Source of the DNA: [Clostridium] saccharolyticum WM1
Lineage (GTDB): Bacteria > Bacillota > Clostridia > Lachnospirales > Lachnospiraceae
DNA length: 64,000 nucleotides
NCBI RefSeq assembly: GCF_000144625.1
Contig: NC_014376.1
Span: 2,294,001-2,358,000 of the forward strand
Direction: 5' to 3'
The notes below the pieces were generated by a model. That model made no database searches and was not told the origin of the DNA. It was given only the letters and a program-made list of their open reading frames with translations. The position numbers and the translations under genes were made by a program. Position 1 is the first letter of the stretch. The number at the start of each line of letters is the position of its first letter. Shown here in pieces: positions 1-9,893 of the stretch.

Positions 1-674
1 CAAAGCTGTCTGCGGGCTTCCTGGCGTTTCGCATGGATCTCCATGTGCATATCCACGTTTTCCCTGGCGTGGCGGTACGCCTTTCCGCTTCCCTTTTTTA
101 CGATATCGACAAAAGATTTTTCCGTAATGCAGACTGCGGATATGACAAGAAGAACTCCTATCACCAGATAGGCCCCCACAACGCCGATCATGGAGGTAAG
201 TCCACCGGCCAGCAGACCGCCGATAACACCGCCGCCTCTCCCGCTGACAGAAGCTTCAAAATAAATGTCGGCAAGTCCCATTCTCTCGCCGGCTTTTGTT
301 CCAAAAAGGAGCTGTAAAAATCCACACAAAGAAACCAGCGCCAGAATAAAAGACGCCAGTTTAAAAGCGGCCCTGGGATTTCCCTGATTGGAAATGTAAA
401 ATGCGGTTCCTGCAAACATCAGCACAGGGGCAATATATCCCACACTTCCAAATATTCCAAGCTGTATGCTCCGCAGAAAATCCCCTACCACGCCGCATAA
501 GTGAAAGTTACTTAAAAACAGAATGGCCGCAGCCAAAAATGACATAATGATCACTACTTCTGAATGGATAAATTCCGGTTCCGGCAATATCACATTTTTT
601 TTTGCACCGGAGTTTCTTGTTCTCCCGTTTTTTCCTTTTTTTGCTGTTGTCCGTTTCTTCGTCGTCTCAGGCAC
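1..674 (-). CDS. FtsK/SpoIIIE DNA translocase, N-terminal part (runs off the left edge)
   Basis: An open frame begins at a GTG codon (672-674) behind a GGGGGA ribosome-binding site and stays open to base 1, so only about the first 224 residues are present. The product has a basic N-terminal tail rich in Lys/Arg/Thr, then hydrophobic stretches at about residues 40-60, 75-95, 105-125 and 165-185, and then a charged segment rich in His/Arg/Glu. That is the membrane-anchor and linker layout of FtsK/SpoIIIE, the hexameric motor that pumps chromosome through the division or sporulation septum. The ATPase domain lies outside the window. The neighbour upstream is a TepA-like protease, as beside spoIIIE in Bacillus. 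FtsK and SpoIIIE cannot be separated from this part alone. Confidence 0.8.
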   Translation of the reverse strand, partial: MPETTKKRTTAKKGKNGRTRNSGAKKNVILPEPEFIHSEVVIIMSFLAAAILFLSNFHLCGVVGDFLRSIQLGIFGSVGYIAPVLMFAGTAFYISNQGNPRAAFKLASFILALVSLCGFLQLLFGTKAGERMGLADIYFEASVSGRGGGVIGGLLAGGLTSMIGVVGAYLVIGVLLVISAVCITEKSFVDIVKKGSGKAYRHARENVDMHMEIHAKRQEARRQL

Positions 675-735
675 AATACTTCCCCCTTCTATCCGTTGGT
701 AACAGTATACAAAAAAATCAGGAGAATTGCAACGA

Positions 736-1518
736 TTAACGGGAAGCAGTTTCCATCAGTTCATATAATTTTTTCAAGGCATCCTTAATTCCGCCCACCT
801 CGTTGATCAGACCTTCTTTTACGGTTTCTTCGCCTACCAGCACCGTACCCAAGTCTCTGGTAAGCATTTCCGTATTCAGCATAAGACGCTTTAACTGGTC
901 ATAGGCAATCTTTGCGTGATTGGAAACAAAGCTTAGAATCCGGTCCTGTATCATTTCAAAATATTCATAAGTCTGGGAAGCACCGATTACCATTCCTGTC
1001 ATTCTCACCGGATGGATCATCATGGTTCCGGTAGGCACAATAAATGAATAATCCGTGCAGACCGCCAGGGGAACTCCAATAGAATGGCTTCCCCCAAGGA
1101 CCAGGGATACGGTTGGGATGCTTAAAGAAGCGATCATCTCCGCAATGGCAAGGCCTGCATCCACATCGCCGCCGGAAGTATTTAAGAGTACCAAAAGCCC
1201 TTCCACGGAATCGTCGTCCTCAATCTCAGCCAGTTTCGGAAGTATGTGGTCATATTTTGTGGCCTTGCTGTTGCCGGATAAATTCTCATGGCCTTCTACT
1301 TCGCCGATTATGGTAATCAGATGGATCTTCCGCTTGTTTGCATTGTCATCCAAAGTAACCTGGCCATACTCTTCCAGCTTTTCATCCTCTTTCTGTTCTA
1401 TATCCTTTTCAGTCTTTTTCTCATCAAGGTTTTCCTTGCGTGTATTGTCGGCGGGCCTATTCTGCCTTTCGTCCGCATCTTCCTTCTTTTCAAGATCATT
1501 ATTCTGATGTTCTCTCAC
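736..1518 (-). CDS. tepA: ClpP-class serine protease, TepA-like
   Basis: 260 residues. The first 60 are highly charged (Glu/Lys/Asp repeats) and probably unstructured; the rest is a ClpP/crotonase-type fold. The segment L-N-T-S-G-G-D-V-D-A-G resembles the oxyanion region, G-G-S-H-S-I-G carries the likely nucleophilic serine, and M-M-I-H-P-V the catalytic histidine. TepA of Bacillus (YmfB) is a cytosolic ClpP-like protease once linked to preprotein translocation and sits next to spoIIIE, as here: the stop is about 60 bases before the ftsK/spoIIIE start. Cotranscription is likely. It differs from true ClpP by the long acidic/basic N-terminus. The substrate is unknown. Confidence 0.8.
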   Translation of the reverse strand: MREHQNNDLEKKEDADERQNRPADNTRKENLDEKKTEKDIEQKEDEKLEEYGQVTLDDNANKRKIHLITIIGEVEGHENLSGNSKATKYDHILPKLAEIEDDDSVEGLLVLLNTSGGDVDAGLAIAEMIASLSIPTVSLVLGGSHSIGVPLAVCTDYSFIVPTGTMMIHPVRMTGMVIGASQTYEYFEMIQDRILSFVSNHAKIAYDQLKRLMLNTEMLTRDLGTVLVGEETVKEGLINEVGGIKDALKKLYELMETASR

Positions 1519-1681
1519 CTTAAAAACCTCCTGTTTTACTCTGAATTTGGTATTTCCTTATGATGTGGAGAAAACCATAAAAATATGCTTGAAAATCTTT
1601 AAACCGGTTTTGCACTGATATAACCTGCCAGTCTACATCCTGACGCAATAACAATATTTTAACTGTGATTGTAACAAGTTA

Positions 1682-1710
1682 TTGACTTTGATACTTTTCC
1701 ATGGTAAACT
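1682..1710 (+). promoter_or_regulatory. Sigma-A-type promoter for citrate synthase operon
   Basis: TTGACT (1682-1687), 17 bases, TAAACT (1705-1710). It lies about 130 bases before the citrate synthase start in the 324-base gap between tepA (leftward) and citrate synthase (rightward). The rest of that gap holds only an AT-rich stretch and the hairpin listed separately. Confidence 0.5.
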
Positions 1711-1748
1711 ACCAAACAACTAAAAAAGTCACATTCTTGCCAATGAAG

Positions 1749-1781
1749 GCAGCGCCGGAGAGATCCTTTTGCGCTGCTTTT
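1749..1781 (+). terminator. Hairpin with T-tail in the citrate synthase leader
   Basis: GCAGCGC (1749-1755) pairs with GCGCTGC (1771-1777) and is followed by TTTT. It lies downstream of the predicted promoter and 60 bases before the gene start, so it could act as a leader attenuator. No antiterminator partner is obvious. Confidence 0.35.
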
Positions 1782-1842
1782 CTATAAACGGATCCATATT
1801 CGATCTGCGGTGGCTTAACGAAAAAAAAGGAGAGATCGACCC

Positions 1843-3174
1843 ATGAACAATTTTTTTATCGCACAAACCTTTGGCAAATCCTCGAATTTCACGGATATTC
1901 CAAACCACTTATTTAAAGAACACAATGTAAAAAAGGGGCTACGCAACGATGACGGTACCGGTGTCCGGGTGGGGCTCACCCGTGTATCTGATGTAGTCGG
2001 CTATGAAATTGAAGATGGAAAAAAAGTCAACGTACCCGGCAAGCTCTATTACCGCGGCATTGAGATCGGCGATCTGGTAAGCGGTAAAAACGGTGATCGC
2101 TACGGCTTTGAGGAAACTTCGTTTTTGCTCCTTTTTGGCTATCTTCCATCCAAAAAGGAATTAAGGGAGTTCACAACCACTTTAAGCCAGAACTACCACC
2201 TTCCCGATGAGTTCCTGGAAAAAAATATGCTCCGTTCTCCTTCCCGTAATTTGATGAACAGCCTTCAGCGGAACATTCTTTCGCTTTACGATTATGACGA
2301 GGAGCCGGATAACGTGGATCCTTATCAGACATTATTAAAAGGAATCAATATCCTGGCAAAGCTTCCATCCCTTTCCGTTTATGCTTACCAGAGCAAGGTT
2401 CATCACTATGACAGGGACAGCCTGATCATACATTATCCAAAGCAAGAATATTCCATGGCAGAAAACATTCTTCACATGCTGCGGCGGGATGGGGTTTTTA
2501 CCCAACAGGAAGCAGATCTGTTGGATGTGATGCTGATGATCCATGCAGACCATGGCGGCGGAAACAACTCCACCTTTACCAATGTTGTCATATCTTCCAC
2601 CGGAACTGATATCTATTCGGCAATTTCCGCTTCCATCGGCTCCTTAAAAGGTCCGAAGCACGGTGGCGCCAATATATGCTGCAGTGAAATGATCAAAGCC
2701 ATAGAAAAAGAAATCGGGTTAAAAGCAACGGAAAACCAGATGAAGGGTGTGATCCAGAAGATCCTTGCTAAAGATTTTTACGATAATTCCGGCCTTGTTT
2801 ACGGACTTGGCCATGCAGTTTATACCATCTCCGATCCCAGAGCGGATTTATTAAAGATCTGCTGCGAAAAGCTGGCCAAACAGAAAAACAGGGAAGAGGA
2901 ATATGAATTCCTGACAAAATTTGAGAAGGTAGCCAAAGCCTTCCTGGCCGGCAACGGAAAAACCCTGTCAAACAATGTGGACTTCTACAGCGGATTCGCT
3001 TATAATATGTTACAGATACCGGAAGATATGTATACGCCTCTGTTTGTCTGCTCACGTATGGCAGGCTGGCTGGCGCATAATATCGAAAATAAGCTGTACG
3101 ACGGAAGAATCATGCGTCCGGCAACAAAATACGTAGGAGAAACTTTTTCCTACAAAAAAAGAGAGGAAAGATAG
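1843..3174 (+). CDS. gltA: Citrate synthase
   Basis: 443 residues, normal for a bacterial type citrate synthase of the clostridial group. It condenses acetyl-CoA with oxaloacetate to citrate. The family's active-site regions are visible: M-L-M-I-H-A-D-H-G-G-G-N-N-S (first His), G-P-K-H-G-G-A-N, and G-L-G-H-A-V-Y-T with the second His, followed by the region with the catalytic Asp. The start is the ATG after AAAGGAGAG. The aconitase-family gene follows after three bases, so the two form an operon making isocitrate, presumably for 2-oxoglutarate and glutamate synthesis in an anaerobe without a full cycle. No isocitrate dehydrogenase is in the window. Confidence 0.93.
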   Translation: MNNFFIAQTFGKSSNFTDIPNHLFKEHNVKKGLRNDDGTGVRVGLTRVSDVVGYEIEDGKKVNVPGKLYYRGIEIGDLVSGKNGDRYGFEETSFLLLFGYLPSKKELREFTTTLSQNYHLPDEFLEKNMLRSPSRNLMNSLQRNILSLYDYDEEPDNVDPYQTLLKGINILAKLPSLSVYAYQSKVHHYDRDSLIIHYPKQEYSMAENILHMLRRDGVFTQQEADLLDVMLMIHADHGGGNNSTFTNVVISSTGTDIYSAISASIGSLKGPKHGGANICCSEMIKAIEKEIGLKATENQMKGVIQKILAKDFYDNSGLVYGLGHAVYTISDPRADLLKICCEKLAKQKNREEEYEFLTKFEKVAKAFLAGNGKTLSNNVDFYSGFAYNMLQIPEDMYTPLFVCSRMAGWLAHNIENKLYDGRIMRPATKYVGETFSYKKREER

Positions 3175-3177
3175 CAT

Positions 3178-5493
3178 ATGGTGAAATTGTATGACGGCGG
3201 TGCTTATCTTGTTCATGGAAGGGAACTGGTTCCGGAACAGGAAGCTTTAAAAGTGGCTGCCCTTACAGGAAAGGCTGCAGATAAGGCTGAGGCAAGAAAG
3301 GGTACCATCGCCTATTCCATTTTAAAGGAGCATAATACTTCGGATGATATGAATCATTTGAAGCTTCGTTTTGACTCTATGGCCTCCCACGACATTACAT
3401 TTGTAGGGATTATCCAGACTGCCCGGGCATCAGGGCTTAATGAATTTCCCATTCCATACGTTATGACCAACTGCCACAACTCCCTGTGCGCAGTTGGCGG
3501 TACCATTAATGAGGATGATCATGTATTCGGACTTTCTGCCGCAAAAAAATACGGCGGGATTTTTGTTCCCCCTCACATTGCCGTTATCCATCAGTACATG
3601 CGGGAAATGATGGCCGGCTGCGGGCGCATGATTCTCGGCTCCGACAGCCATACCCGATATGGTGCCCTGGGGACCATGGCCATTGGAGAAGGCGGCGGAG
3701 AACTGGTAAAGCAGCTTCTGAGAGACACCTATGATGTGGCCTATCCGGGCGTTGTTGCCATTTATCTTACCGGATGCCCTTCCCCTTTTGTCGGTCCTCA
3801 TGATGTGGCTCTGGCCATTATCGGGGCGGTCTTTCAAAGCGGCTATGTCAAGAACAAGATCATGGAATTTGTAGGGCCAGGAGTGTCTTCCATGGATACG
3901 GATTACCGGAACGGCGTGGATGTCATGACAACGGAAACCACCTGCCTTTCTTCCATCTGGAAAACCGACGAGGACACAAAGGCGTATCTGGATCTCCATG
4001 GGCGCAGAGATGCTTACAAGGAACTGAACCCTGAGGAAGTGGCTTATTACGACGGAGTCGTTTACGTGGATTTAAGCACCATCAAGCCCATGATCGCCCT
4101 GCCCTTCCATCCCAGCAATACGTATGAGATCAACCAGCTGAACGAAAACCTGGGCGACATTCTCCGGACCGTGGAAAAGGAAGCAGAGCGCATGGCAGGA
4201 AGTTCCAAGGCCAGCCTTTCTCTCACCGACAAGATTGTAAATGGAAAGCTTATGGTTCAGCAGGGCGTGATCGCAGGCTGCGCCGGAGGCAACTACTCCA
4301 ATGTTATGGCAGCTGCCCATCTTTTATCGGGGAAAAATTGTGGAAATGATATCTTTAATTTATCCGTATATCCTTCCTCTCAGCCGGTATATATGGATCT
4401 GGTGAAAAAGGGAGCCATTTCGGAACTGATGGCAGCCGGAGCAACCGTAAGGACAGCTTTCTGCGGCCCATGCTTTGGAGCAGGAGATACTCCTTCCAAC
4501 AATTCCTTAAGCATCCGCCACACCACAAGAAACTTCCCCAACAGGGAAGGCTCCAAGCCGGGGAGCGGACAGATATCCTGTGTCGCTCTCATGGATGCCC
4601 GTTCCATCGCGGCAACGGCGGCAAACGGCGGCTACCTGACTTCTGCAGAAGGGTATGGAGAGGATTACCTTGTACCTGCTTATGAATTCGATTCCTCGTC
4701 CTATGACAGGCGGGTATATCAGGGCTTTGGTAAGGCTTTGCCTGAGACTCCCCTGATTTACGGACCAAATATCAAGGACTGGCCGGCCATGAGTGCTTTG
4801 ACAGAGAACATCCTTTTACGGGTATGCGCAAAGATCATGGATCCTGTAACTACCACCGATGAGCTGATTCCTTCCGGTGAAACCTCCTCCTACCGCTCCA
4901 ACCCTCTCGGTCTTGCGGAATTTACCTTGTCCCGCCGGGATCCGGAATACGTGGAACGTTCCAAGAAAGTAAATGAACTGGAGCAAAATAGAAAATCCGG
5001 AAAAGCCCCCTTAGAAGCCGGTCAGCCACTGGAATCCGTTTTTCAAGCCCTGGGCACTTACTTAAACCAGTCAAAGCAGATGGCGGCGGAAACTGAGATC
5101 GGAAGCATAATCTATGCAGTAAAACCGGGTGACGGATCTGCACGGGAACAGGCAGCCAGCTGCCAGAGAGTCCTGGGCGGCCTGGCAAATATTGCCAAAG
5201 AGTATGCTACCAAGCGCTACCGTTCCAATGTTATGAACTGGGGGATGCTCCCCTTCCTTCTGGATGAAGAACCTGATTTTGAAGTAGGAGACTTCATTTA
5301 TGTTCCGGGAATCCGTACCGCCCTTGACGGTGATATGAAGCATATCCCTGCTTATGTGGTGAAAAACAGGGAAGGATATCCGATTCATGAAATTGGACTG
5401 CACATCGCCGATATGACCCCGGAAGAACGGGAAATCGTAAAGGCCGGTTGTCTGATCAACTATAACAGAAATAAAAACCAGCAGAAATCTTAA
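3178..5493 (+). CDS. Aconitase-family hydratase
   Basis: 771 residues. The protein carries aconitase-type cluster cysteines, visible around [14 protein letters not shown] and G-P-C-F-G-A-G-D, plus G-S-D-S-H-T near residue 158. It belongs to the clostridial 'hydratase' branch of the aconitase superfamily (related to E. coli YbhJ) rather than to classic AcnA/AcnB. Its position three bases after citrate synthase, with its own GAGGAAAG site, argues that it converts citrate to isocitrate. That is inference; other hydroxyacid substrates are possible. A strong bidirectional terminator follows. Confidence 0.85.
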   Translation: MVKLYDGGAYLVHGRELVPEQEALKVAALTGKAADKAEARKGTIAYSILKEHNTSDDMNHLKLRFDSMASHDITFVGIIQTARASGLNEFPIPYVMTNCHNSLCAVGGTINEDDHVFGLSAAKKYGGIFVPPHIAVIHQYMREMMAGCGRMILGSDSHTRYGALGTMAIGEGGGELVKQLLRDTYDVAYPGVVAIYLTGCPSPFVGPHDVALAIIGAVFQSGYVKNKIMEFVGPGVSSMDTDYRNGVDVMTTETTCLSSIWKTDEDTKAYLDLHGRRDAYKELNPEEVAYYDGVVYVDLSTIKPMIALPFHPSNTYEINQLNENLGDILRTVEKEAERMAGSSKASLSLTDKIVNGKLMVQQGVIAGCAGGNYSNVMAAAHLLSGKNCGNDIFNLSVYPSSQPVYMDLVKKGAISELMAAGATVRTAFCGPCFGAGDTPSNNSLSIRHTTRNFPNREGSKPGSGQISCVALMDARSIAATAANGGYLTSAEGYGEDYLVPAYEFDSSSYDRRVYQGFGKALPETPLIYGPNIKDWPAMSALTENILLRVCAKIMDPVTTTDELIPSGETSSYRSNPLGLAEFTLSRRDPEYVERSKKVNELEQNRKSGKAPLEAGQPLESVFQALGTYLNQSKQMAAETEIGSIIYAVKPGDGSAREQAASCQRVLGGLANIAKEYATKRYRSNVMNWGMLPFLLDEEPDFEVGDFIYVPGIRTALDGDMKHIPAYVVKNREGYPIHEIGLHIADMTPEEREIVKAGCLINYNRNKNQQKS

Positions 5494-5500
5494 AATACTG

Positions 5501-5550
5501 ATCCCCCGGACATGGAACTTGTGCAAAAGTCAGATCCATGTCCGGGGGAT
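5501..5550. terminator. Bidirectional terminator between convergent operons
   Basis: A perfect 16-base inverted repeat: 5501-5516 (ATCCCCCGGACATGGA) and 5535-5550. It sits between the aconitase gene (rightward) and the binding-protein gene (leftward). T-rich sequence follows on the plus strand. Confidence 0.85.
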
Positions 5551-5558
5551 ATATTTAT

Positions 5559-6695
5559 TTATCTGAGGATTTTTTCCAACTGTGCATCATCAAGAGATAC
5601 ATGATAAAACAGTTCGTAGAAATTCTTCACTTCCTGTTTGATATCAACATTATACAGTTGCGGATATACAAGATTGCCCAGCCACTGAATCCCGATCATC
5701 CGGTTTACAGAAGGCGGGCTGCTCATAAAGCTGTACGGAACGGAAGGTATCTCATAAACCTTTCCCTCTTTCACTGCATTTAATTCTGCCCAGACCTTAT
5801 CCGTTGTTATGGTTTGATACAGGGCATCAGAATCTGCAATGATAATATCCGGCTGCCACAGAAGAAGCTGTTCAAAGGATACTTCACTTCCGCCGCCGCT
5901 TGATACCTTTTCAACCTTGGCTGCATTTTCCGCTCCGATCTGTTCGATGACCCGGGCATGAATGGAACCCTCTGCATTGGTGTGAAGGCCATCATCTCCA
6001 GAAGCATAATAAACCGATTTCTTTTCTGCTATCTGCTCCTTGGCTGTTTCAGCCTTTTTCATTAGGTTATTGCAATAGTCCGCCAGTTTCTTTGCCTGAT
6101 CAGTTTCTCCGGTAAGCTCTCCCAGCTTTTCATAAGCAGAACTCATGGTATCTAAATCTGCCTCGATAAAGATGACTGGCATGTTTAGCTGTTCCTGAAG
6201 GGCATCCATATCCTGTTTTACCGTTTTTTTCGCTTCGCCGATATCAATGATTACATCCGGACTTTCTGCAATAAGTGCCTCCATGTTAAGGTTTGCATTC
6301 TTCCCATAAAACTGGCCGAATTTAGGAAGTCCCCAATATTTTTCATCGATATACTGCTTTGCACCTTCAGAAAAGTCAGAAGCAAGTCCAGACAGCTTAT
6401 CCGGACAAAAGGTATAAAGCACAATCTGTGCCAATGGCCCGGAAGGAGCAATCTTGTTAATTTCCTTTGGCAGCGTAACTTCTCTTCCTGCTGAATCCGT
6501 AAATATTCTGGTGTCTGACTGCGACTCTGTTTCGCCCGCCTTTTCTGTTTCTGTTTGAGTTTCTGCATTTACAGACGCAGTTGACTCCGCCGGGCTGGCA
6601 GGAACCTCCTTACCGCTTTCCTTCTGGCAGCCATTTGCCAGTACTGCAGCAGCAAAGAATGCAGCCAGTACCAGCCCTTTTCTCGTTTTTTTCAT
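5559..6695 (-). CDS. FecB/BtuF-type ABC transporter substrate-binding lipoprotein
   Basis: 378 residues. There is a lysine-rich signal peptide with lipobox L-A-N-G-C (Cys23), then an acidic Ser/Thr/Glu linker to about residue 60, then a periplasmic-binding-protein fold of the iron-siderophore/cobalamin/molybdate class (I-F-T-D-S-A-G-R-E-V-T-L-P is the typical start). It is the last gene of the six-gene operon from 10924. The ligand is not readable from the sequence; the XdhC neighbour and ModE-like operator point to molybdate or tungstate. Haemophilus MolA is the precedent for a FecB-fold molybdate binder. Confidence 0.88.
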   Translation of the reverse strand: MKKTRKGLVLAAFFAAAVLANGCQKESGKEVPASPAESTASVNAETQTETEKAGETESQSDTRIFTDSAGREVTLPKEINKIAPSGPLAQIVLYTFCPDKLSGLASDFSEGAKQYIDEKYWGLPKFGQFYGKNANLNMEALIAESPDVIIDIGEAKKTVKQDMDALQEQLNMPVIFIEADLDTMSSAYEKLGELTGETDQAKKLADYCNNLMKKAETAKEQIAEKKSVYYASGDDGLHTNAEGSIHARVIEQIGAENAAKVEKVSSGGGSEVSFEQLLLWQPDIIIADSDALYQTITTDKVWAELNAVKEGKVYEIPSVPYSFMSSPPSVNRMIGIQWLGNLVYPQLYNVDIKQEVKNFYELFYHVSLDDAQLEKILR

Positions 6696-6731
6696 ATAAT
6701 CTCCCTTTTCCGCCGCTTTTGCGGCTAATAC

Positions 6732-7475
6732 TTATTTTTGGGAAAGCCTTACCGGCAGTCCGGAACGGATTACCGCCTTGTGCTCTCCTTTTTTCACAAA
6801 TTCCTCTGTAAGCTTTTTCTCTGTAATAAGCGTACCTGCCAGCTCCCACACGCCAAAATCAAAAAGTCCAGGAGCCAGAGCCACACTTGGCCCCACTAAT
6901 ATGACTTTGGCATTCCGCGACAACTCTAAAAGCCTTGGAAGCGTTTTATTAACCAGGGTAAACCCGGTGATAAACACAAAATCTCTGTCCGAAAGTATGT
7001 ATTCACAGGCACTGTCCGGATAATCCCCATTCATTGGATTCCGTTCCAGAATTACACAGGATTTCGCTTCCTTCAAATATTTGCCAGCAAAGCGAAAGTG
7101 TCCGATGGTCGCTACTTTTTTTCCTTTCATATCCTCACGATGGGCCATAAAGGCATCTTCCTTAGAGAGCTGTCTGATTGCGCCTTTCCTTTCCAGCCTG
7201 CTGATCCGGTCCGGCTGATTATAAAAAGCATTTACTGCTGCCGCACCTATGCTGGCTTCTGTAAAATTCCATGATTTTATCAACCCTGCCGCTTCCTTCC
7301 ATGACATATCCAGAATGTTTTTTTCAGTTCTTGGAATGGTCTGAAGCGGATTAGTCGCTGCCGCACCGGTACAACCACCGGCAGTCACCGAAGTCCACTG
7401 GATTCCGGCAAAATAATCTTCTATTTTCACGTCATCCGGTATTGGCTCTATCAGATTGTCATAAATTTCCCACAT
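6732..7475 (-). CDS. DUF364/DUF4213 putative metal-chelation protein
   Basis: About 247 residues. The N-terminal domain (to about residue 95, with T-A-G-G-C-T-G and the A-A-A-V-N-A region) matches DUF4213, and the C-terminal Rossmann-like half, K-K-V-A-T-I-G-H-F onward, matches DUF364. These families occur next to FecCD-type importers and are thought to bind or sense heavy metals; no reaction has been established as far as I know. The ATG at 7475 is preferred because AAAGG lies about 8 bases before it; ATG 7481 and GTG 7484 are also in frame. It overlaps the end of the ATPase gene by 17 bases. Confidence 0.75.
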   Translation of the reverse strand: MWEIYDNLIEPIPDDVKIEDYFAGIQWTSVTAGGCTGAAATNPLQTIPRTEKNILDMSWKEAAGLIKSWNFTEASIGAAAVNAFYNQPDRISRLERKGAIRQLSKEDAFMAHREDMKGKKVATIGHFRFAGKYLKEAKSCVILERNPMNGDYPDSACEYILSDRDFVFITGFTLVNKTLPRLLELSRNAKVILVGPSVALAPGLFDFGVWELAGTLITEKKLTEEFVKKGEHKAVIRSGLPVRLSQK

Positions 7476-8253
7476 ACTCATCACCTTTCCCAGGCATACA
7501 CACTTTTTTACCGCTTCTTAAATCTTCATAAATCTCTATAGGCACCTGATAAACACCTTCCAGAAGTTCTTTTGTCAGGATCTTGTCCGGCTTACCCAAA
7601 GCCCTTATCGTTCCATCCATCATCACCAGTGCTTTATGGGCAAAATGAAAGACATGCTCCGGATTATGGGTGGACTGCACAATTAAATATCCCTTTTCTG
7701 ACAGGCTACGCAGTTCCTTCATAACCCGGATCTGATTGCCGTAATCTAAACTGGAACATGGTTCATCCATAATCAGAATTTTTGCCTCCTGGGCGATTGC
7801 CCTTGCAATCAGCACAAGCTGCTGTTCTCCGCCGCTGAGCTGCCCGAATATACGGTCCTTTAGACCGGCTATCCTTAAAAGCTTCAGCGCATTCAATGCC
7901 CTGTCTTTTTCTTTTTTCCCCGGATTCGCAAAGCGGGGCAGGGATGCGGTTGTTCCCATCAGCACCATATCCAGAACTGAAAAGGAGAATGCAGTATTGT
8001 GATTCTGGGGGATATAGGCAATCCTTCCGGCCAAATCCCTCTCTGAGAAGTGCCGGCGTTCCGTTCCATCGATCAGAATCTCTCCCTGGTACCCCTTTAG
8101 CAAACCTAACAGGCAGCGAAAAAGCGTACTCTTTCCTGCACCGTTTTTTCCAAGAACACAGACCAGCTCTCCCTTGTTAAACGAGAAACTGATCCCTTTT
8201 AATACTGGAAAACAATGATAGCTGAATTCCAGATCTTTTACCGTCAGCTCCAT
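7459..8253 (-). CDS. ABC transporter ATPase, FepC/BtuD class
   Basis: About 264 residues from the ATG after AGGAGGAG. Walker A is G-K-N-G-A-G-K-S-T (residues about 36-44), the signature is L-S-G-G-E-Q-Q, and Walker B is I-L-I-M-D-E-P. The D-loop and the switch His (S-T-H-N-P) are present, so it is a complete nucleotide-binding subunit. It pairs with the FecCD permease encoded immediately upstream (11-base gap). An upstream in-frame extension to 8319 overlaps the permease gene and lacks a ribosome-binding site. Confidence 0.92.
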   Translation of the reverse strand: MELTVKDLEFSYHCFPVLKGISFSFNKGELVCVLGKNGAGKSTLFRCLLGLLKGYQGEILIDGTERRHFSERDLAGRIAYIPQNHNTAFSFSVLDMVLMGTTASLPRFANPGKKEKDRALNALKLLRIAGLKDRIFGQLSGGEQQLVLIARAIAQEAKILIMDEPCSSLDYGNQIRVMKELRSLSEKGYLIVQSTHNPEHVFHFAHKALVMMDGTIRALGKPDKILTKELLEGVYQVPIEIYEDLRSGKKVCMPGKGDEYVGNL

Positions 8254-8263
8254 AACTCCTCCT

Positions 8264-9280
8264 CTATAGCCTGTTTCCTTCCCGCAAAATAAGATATAAA
8301 AAGAAGGGCGCACCAACAAATGCAGTCAATATGCCAATAGGAACCTCACTGGTAGCCAATAATCTGGCAAAATTGTCCACAAGCAGCAGAAAACTGCCGC
8401 CCATAAGCAGAGAGGCCGGCAACAGCCTTCGGTAATCACTTCCCACCAGCATTCTGGCAAAATGAGGAATCACAAGTCCCACCCATCCGATATGACCGCT
8501 GACTGAAACTGCTGCTGAGGTAATTAAAGTTGCGCTGACTACAATGATCAAGCGGAGCCTCCCCGCATTGATTCCCATGCTCCTTGCTTCCTCTTCACCA
8601 AGGCTTAATACATTGATCCGCCACCGGAGAAGATAAATCGGAAGAATCCCCGTCAGGATCCATGGAGCAGCAAACATAGCGTCTTTCTGCCGGATGGATG
8701 CCAGGCTTCCCATCAGCCAGTAGGTAATGACCGGAAGGGTATTGGTGGGATCCGCAACCAGTTTTAAAAAAGAAACTGCTGCGGAAGCAAGAGAGCTTAT
8801 CATCATGCCGGACAGCACCAGTCCCAATACTGGATTATACTTTACCCGGCTGCTAATGAGGCAGACAAGCCCTACCGCGCAAAGGCCAAAGAGAAAGGCA
8901 CTGGTTGTTACTCCGTTGTAACCGAATGAAAAAAACAATCCCAGGGCAGCACCTAATCCTGCCCCTGAGGATGCACCCAGAACGTCCGGTGAGACCATGG
9001 GATTCTTAAAAATCCCCTGATATGCCGCTCCTGCGCAGGATAATCCCCCGCCGATCAATGCAGCCATAAATACTCTGGGAAGACGGACTTGAAAAACAAC
9101 AGTCTCTATTTGGGCAGGCCAGGTAACTTCTACGGGGAAAACTGCAGAAAAAAGAACCTTTAAAAGCGTGTCCGGATATACTGGATAACGTCCAAGCAGG
9201 AAAGAACCAAAAAAACAGACAAAAAACAAGAGCACAATAATACCAAAACGTTTTTTATAGATCCAGTCCCTTTCTGTCAT
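8264..9280 (-). CDS. FecCD-family ABC transporter permease
   Basis: About 338 residues with nine to ten hydrophobic segments. Typical family motifs are R-L-P-R-V and G-A-A-Y-Q-G-I-F-K-N-P-M-V-S-P-D-V-L-G. It is one subunit of a homodimeric type II importer, the fold used for siderophores, cobalamin, haem and, in MolB, molybdate. The start at 9280 follows GGAAAGGAAACAC; it overlaps the end of the NTPase gene by 26 bases, showing tight translational coupling. Confidence 0.92.
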   Translation of the reverse strand: MTERDWIYKKRFGIIVLLFFVCFFGSFLLGRYPVYPDTLLKVLFSAVFPVEVTWPAQIETVVFQVRLPRVFMAALIGGGLSCAGAAYQGIFKNPMVSPDVLGASSGAGLGAALGLFFSFGYNGVTTSAFLFGLCAVGLVCLISSRVKYNPVLGLVLSGMMISSLASAAVSFLKLVADPTNTLPVITYWLMGSLASIRQKDAMFAAPWILTGILPIYLLRWRINVLSLGEEEARSMGINAGRLRLIIVVSATLITSAAVSVSGHIGWVGLVIPHFARMLVGSDYRRLLPASLLMGGSFLLLVDNFARLLATSEVPIGILTAFVGAPFFLYLILREGNRL

Positions 9281-9893
9281 GTGTTTCCTTTCCTTCCTTT
9301 TCCGTACATTCACTCAAAAATTCCATTATTTCTGCCCGAATGTATTCTTTTTTTTCACGATCAAAGGTGAAGACCCGGCCATTTGTCCGATTTTCCAGTT
9401 TTTCTTCCAAATCCAAAAGAAGTTTGTCCGAATCTGGCTGTATGGGAACTCTGGTTTTCATGGCCTTCAGATTTTTATGGCTTTTTAACACTCCGATGCA
9501 TGGAACCGGACGATCAATGCAGCGAAGAACCTCCTCCATAAATTCTGGTACAAACAGCTCTACCCCGCCTATTTCATCCATAAGGCAGAGCCTGCTATGT
9601 GCGGAGGCGCGAAGAATTTCTAATCCTTCGGTTACAAAAAATTCGGGATATTTATGGAATCCATGTTCCGTCCGCTGAATAAATACATTGGTCATTCCTT
9701 TTTTATAGAAAGCTGCCGGAATCCATTCTTCCTGTGCCGGGACCATACGAAATCCCATCGTCCTTCCTTCTTCACTTACCAAACGTTGGGAATAGAACCC
9801 TCCAATCATCTGGTGCATGGGTTTTAAGCATTCAAAAAGCAGGGTTGTCTTTCCTTCTCCGGAATCACCTTTTAAGAACAGGAATTTCCCCAT
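9255..9893 (-). CDS. THEP1-like P-loop nucleoside-triphosphatase
   Basis: 212 residues. The P-loop G-D-S-G-E-G-K-T-T is at residues 9-17 and Walker B is L-C-L-M-D-E-I-G-G-V-E-L around residue 102, which matches the NTPase_1/THEP1 family. Its cellular role is poorly defined. It overlaps xdhC by one base (stop TAA / start ATG), so the two are translated together. Location between XdhC and a FecCD importer suggests a helper role in Mo/W cofactor metabolism or uptake, by inference only. Confidence 0.78.
   Translation of the reverse strand: MGKFLFLKGDSGEGKTTLLFECLKPMHQMIGGFYSQRLVSEEGRTMGFRMVPAQEEWIPAAFYKKGMTNVFIQRTEHGFHKYPEFFVTEGLEILRASAHSRLCLMDEIGGVELFVPEFMEEVLRCIDRPVPCIGVLKSHKNLKAMKTRVPIQPDSDKLLLDLEEKLENRTNGRVFTFDREKKEYIRAEIMEFLSECTEKEGKETHDRKGLDL

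Noticed and set aside
188..415. 75-codon leftward frame
   Set aside because: It is out of frame with the FtsK/SpoIIIE N-terminus that fully covers this stretch.
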